From an uncultured Collinsella sp. (lineage in GTDB: Bacteria > Actinomycetota > Coriobacteriia > Coriobacteriales > Coriobacteriaceae): a stretch of 6,588 nucleotides of DNA. Where the stretch lies: assembly GCA_900544205.1 (NCBI GenBank), contig UQUG01000085.1, forward strand, positions 1 through 6,588. Reading direction: 5' to 3'. The notes under the pieces were generated by a model. It made no database searches, was not told the origin of the DNA, and saw only the letters and a program-made list of their open reading frames with translations. How positions within the stretch are numbered: the first letter of the stretch is position 1; each line of letters opens with the position of its first letter. The translations under genes were made by a program, and so were the position numbers. Positions 5,530 to 6,588 of this stretch are shown piece after piece.

Positions 5530-6441
5530 TTAGGCGCGTGCTGTCTGGGCGATGCCAGCCTTGGTGTTTGCACGTTTGCCGGCGAGTTCGCAAAAGAGCG
5601 CGCCGCCGATGATAAGTGCAGCGCCCATCAAGCGGACCGGTGTTATGGCTTCGCCCAAAAGGACGGCCGAGAACACGACCGCCGAAAGCGGCTCGAGGTA
5701 GCCGACGACGGCGACGGTCTGGACGGGCAGCTTGGCGACGGCGCTAAAGTAGAGCAGACAACCGAGTCCGGTGTTGACAATGCCGAGCATGGCAACGGCG
5801 CGCCAATCGATGCCGGCGGCAATGCTGGGGGAGAGGAACGAGGGAGCGCCCTGCGTGATGAGCGTGAGGACCAGCGCGGTCACAAAGGCGGCGCTCACCT
5901 GGAGCGTGGAGTTCTCGAGGCCTTCGATGTGCGGCGCACCCTTGCTAGCGATGACCATCAGCGCATAGCAAAATGCCGAGGCGATGCCGCAGACGATGCC
6001 CGCAATGGGCATGTTGCCGCCTAGACCTTGCGCTGCAATGAGAAAAGCGCCACAGGCGACGGCGATAAACCCGGCGATTTTGCCACCGGTCAGCTTTTCG
6101 CCAAAGATGAGTGGGGAGAGCGCCATGACAATGATGGGGCCGCAGTAGTATAGCAGCGAGGATACGCCGACGCCGATCGTCTGGTAGGCGCGGAACAGAA
6201 AAATCCAGCTGGCGCCCAGCGCGGCTCCCGAGAGGAGGAGGGCTGCGGCTTCGCGGGGGCGAGATGGCGCCTGCAACTTATGGCGTTGAGTGATGGCGAG
6301 GATGGTGACAAGCGAGAGTGCGCCCAAAAACGTGCGTAGTAGCACGATATCGGAGCTCGGCAGCGCGATGGCGGCGGCGATGATGCCGTTGGAGCCAAAC
6401 AATAGCAATGCTGCTAAGTACGTAAACAGTCCGTTGTTCAT
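5530..6441 (-). CDS. EamA-domain DMT-superfamily transporter, substrate unknown
   Basis: 303 residues, the usual length for the family (about 290-310). Ten hydrophobic helices form two EamA repeats, roughly residues 5-137 and 145-287. The C-terminal end of each repeat carries the typical signature: PLIFGEKLTGGKIAGF near 110-125, and YLEPLSAVVFSAVLLGEAIT at 248-267. Members are inner-membrane exporters or importers of amino acids, metabolites or drugs, and the substrate cannot be told from the sequence. The hydrophilic tail after residue 287 is short. ATG at 6441 has AGAAGGG about eight bases upstream, which supports this start. No clear hairpin terminator follows the stop in 5428-5529, so some read-through into kup is possible. 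It is divergent from the gene that begins at 6560. Confidence 0.92.
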   Translation of the reverse strand: MNNGLFTYLAALLLFGSNGIIAAAIALPSSDIVLLRTFLGALSLVTILAITQRHKLQAPSRPREAAALLLSGAALGASWIFLFRAYQTIGVGVSSLLYYCGPIIVMALSPLIFGEKLTGGKIAGFIAVACGAFLIAAQGLGGNMPIAGIVCGIASAFCYALMVIASKGAPHIEGLENSTLQVSAAFVTALVLTLITQGAPSFLSPSIAAGIDWRAVAMLGIVNTGLGCLLYFSAVAKLPVQTVAVVGYLEPLSAVVFSAVLLGEAITPVRLMGAALIIGGALFCELAGKRANTKAGIAQTARA

Positions 6442-6470
6442 GCGCTGACATCCCTTCTATATCCGAGCAT

Positions 6471-6487
6471 GTTCACTATGGGTGAAC
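6471..6487. promoter_or_regulatory. Palindrome GTTCAC-N5-GTGAAC, likely operator between divergent genes
   Basis: Two perfect 6-base arms (6471-6476 and 6482-6487) surround TATGG. It sits 29 bases upstream of the EamA start and overlaps the -35 region of the plus-strand promoter whose TATAAT is at 6509-6514. A protein bound here could act on both genes. The protein is unknown; it may be the product of the neighbouring partial gene if that is a regulator. Confidence 0.55.
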
Positions 6488-6508
6488 TGGCTTTAGAAGA
6501 AAAGCGAA

Positions 6509-6514
6509 TATAAT
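6509..6514 (+). promoter_or_regulatory. -10 box for the right-end gene
   Basis: A perfect TATAAT lies 45 bases before the GTG start. No TTGACA-like -35 is present at 16-18 bases upstream; that place is taken by the right arm of the palindrome. This pattern fits a promoter that needs or is blocked by a bound regulator. Confidence 0.6.
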
Positions 6515-6543
6515 GCATGGATAACATGACAAAAACTCATGCA
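6514..6543 (+). repeat. Inverted repeat TGCATG / CATGCA in the right-end leader
   Basis: Six-base arms at 6514-6519 and 6538-6543 lie between the -10 box and the ribosome binding site. They could form a weak leader hairpin. TGCATG occurs easily by chance, so confidence is low. Confidence 0.2.
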
Positions 6544-6559
6544 AAGGTGGAGGGGTGCC

Positions 6560-6588
6560 GTGGAAACGAATATTCAAAAGATGCAGGT
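6560..6588 (+). CDS. Start of an unidentified gene, cut by the right window edge
   Basis: A GTG codon at 6560 follows GGAGG (6549-6553) with a six-base spacer and has a TATAAT box upstream. Nine codons are visible, METNIQKMQ with GTG read as Met, before the window ends. That is too little to identify a family. A small gene divergent from a DMT transporter, with a palindrome between them, is often a transcription regulator, but this is only inference from position. An in-frame ATG at 6581 has no comparable ribosome binding site. Confidence 0.6.

Overview
The window looks like chromosomal DNA from a gut actinobacterium of the Coriobacteriia, most likely Collinsella or a close relative. The reasons are the fairly high GC content (by eye), GC-rich third codon positions, strong GGAGG-type ribosome binding sites, and a bile salt hydrolase that closely resembles, from memory, the Bifidobacterium enzyme. 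The genus is an inference, since there is no rRNA or other marker gene.

Layout, left to right. Positions 1-1280 (minus) hold most of an NCS2 purine permease of the AzgA type, whose C-terminal end lies outside the window. A 193-base divergent spacer follows. Positions 1474-1893 (plus) encode a short peptide-deformylase-like protein whose catalytic glutamate is replaced by methionine; it ends in a strong intrinsic terminator at 1927-1962. Positions 2026-2991 (plus) encode a complete choloylglycine hydrolase with all the expected active-site residues, almost certainly a bile salt hydrolase. A 16-bp hairpin (3015-3050) separates it from the convergent gene at 3071-5320 (minus), a KUP-family potassium transporter with a long cytosolic C-terminal part and a very acidic tail. 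Upstream of kup is a 209-base spacer containing an inverted repeat, a direct repeat and a hairpin over the ribosome binding site. Positions 5530-6441 (minus) encode a ten-helix EamA/DMT exporter. The last 147 bases form a divergent control region with a GTTCAC-N5-GTGAAC palindrome and a perfect TATAAT box, followed by the first nine codons of an unidentified plus-strand gene.

These are mostly single-gene transcription units, not one pathway. The common thread is housekeeping and gut adaptation: purine uptake, bile salt deconjugation, potassium uptake and small-molecule export. I found no mobile element, CRISPR array, tRNA, rRNA or recognisable riboswitch. I do not see a new multi-gene system. 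The most unusual item is the deformylase homologue, which keeps its three metal ligands but has lost the catalytic glutamate and the usual motif glycines.
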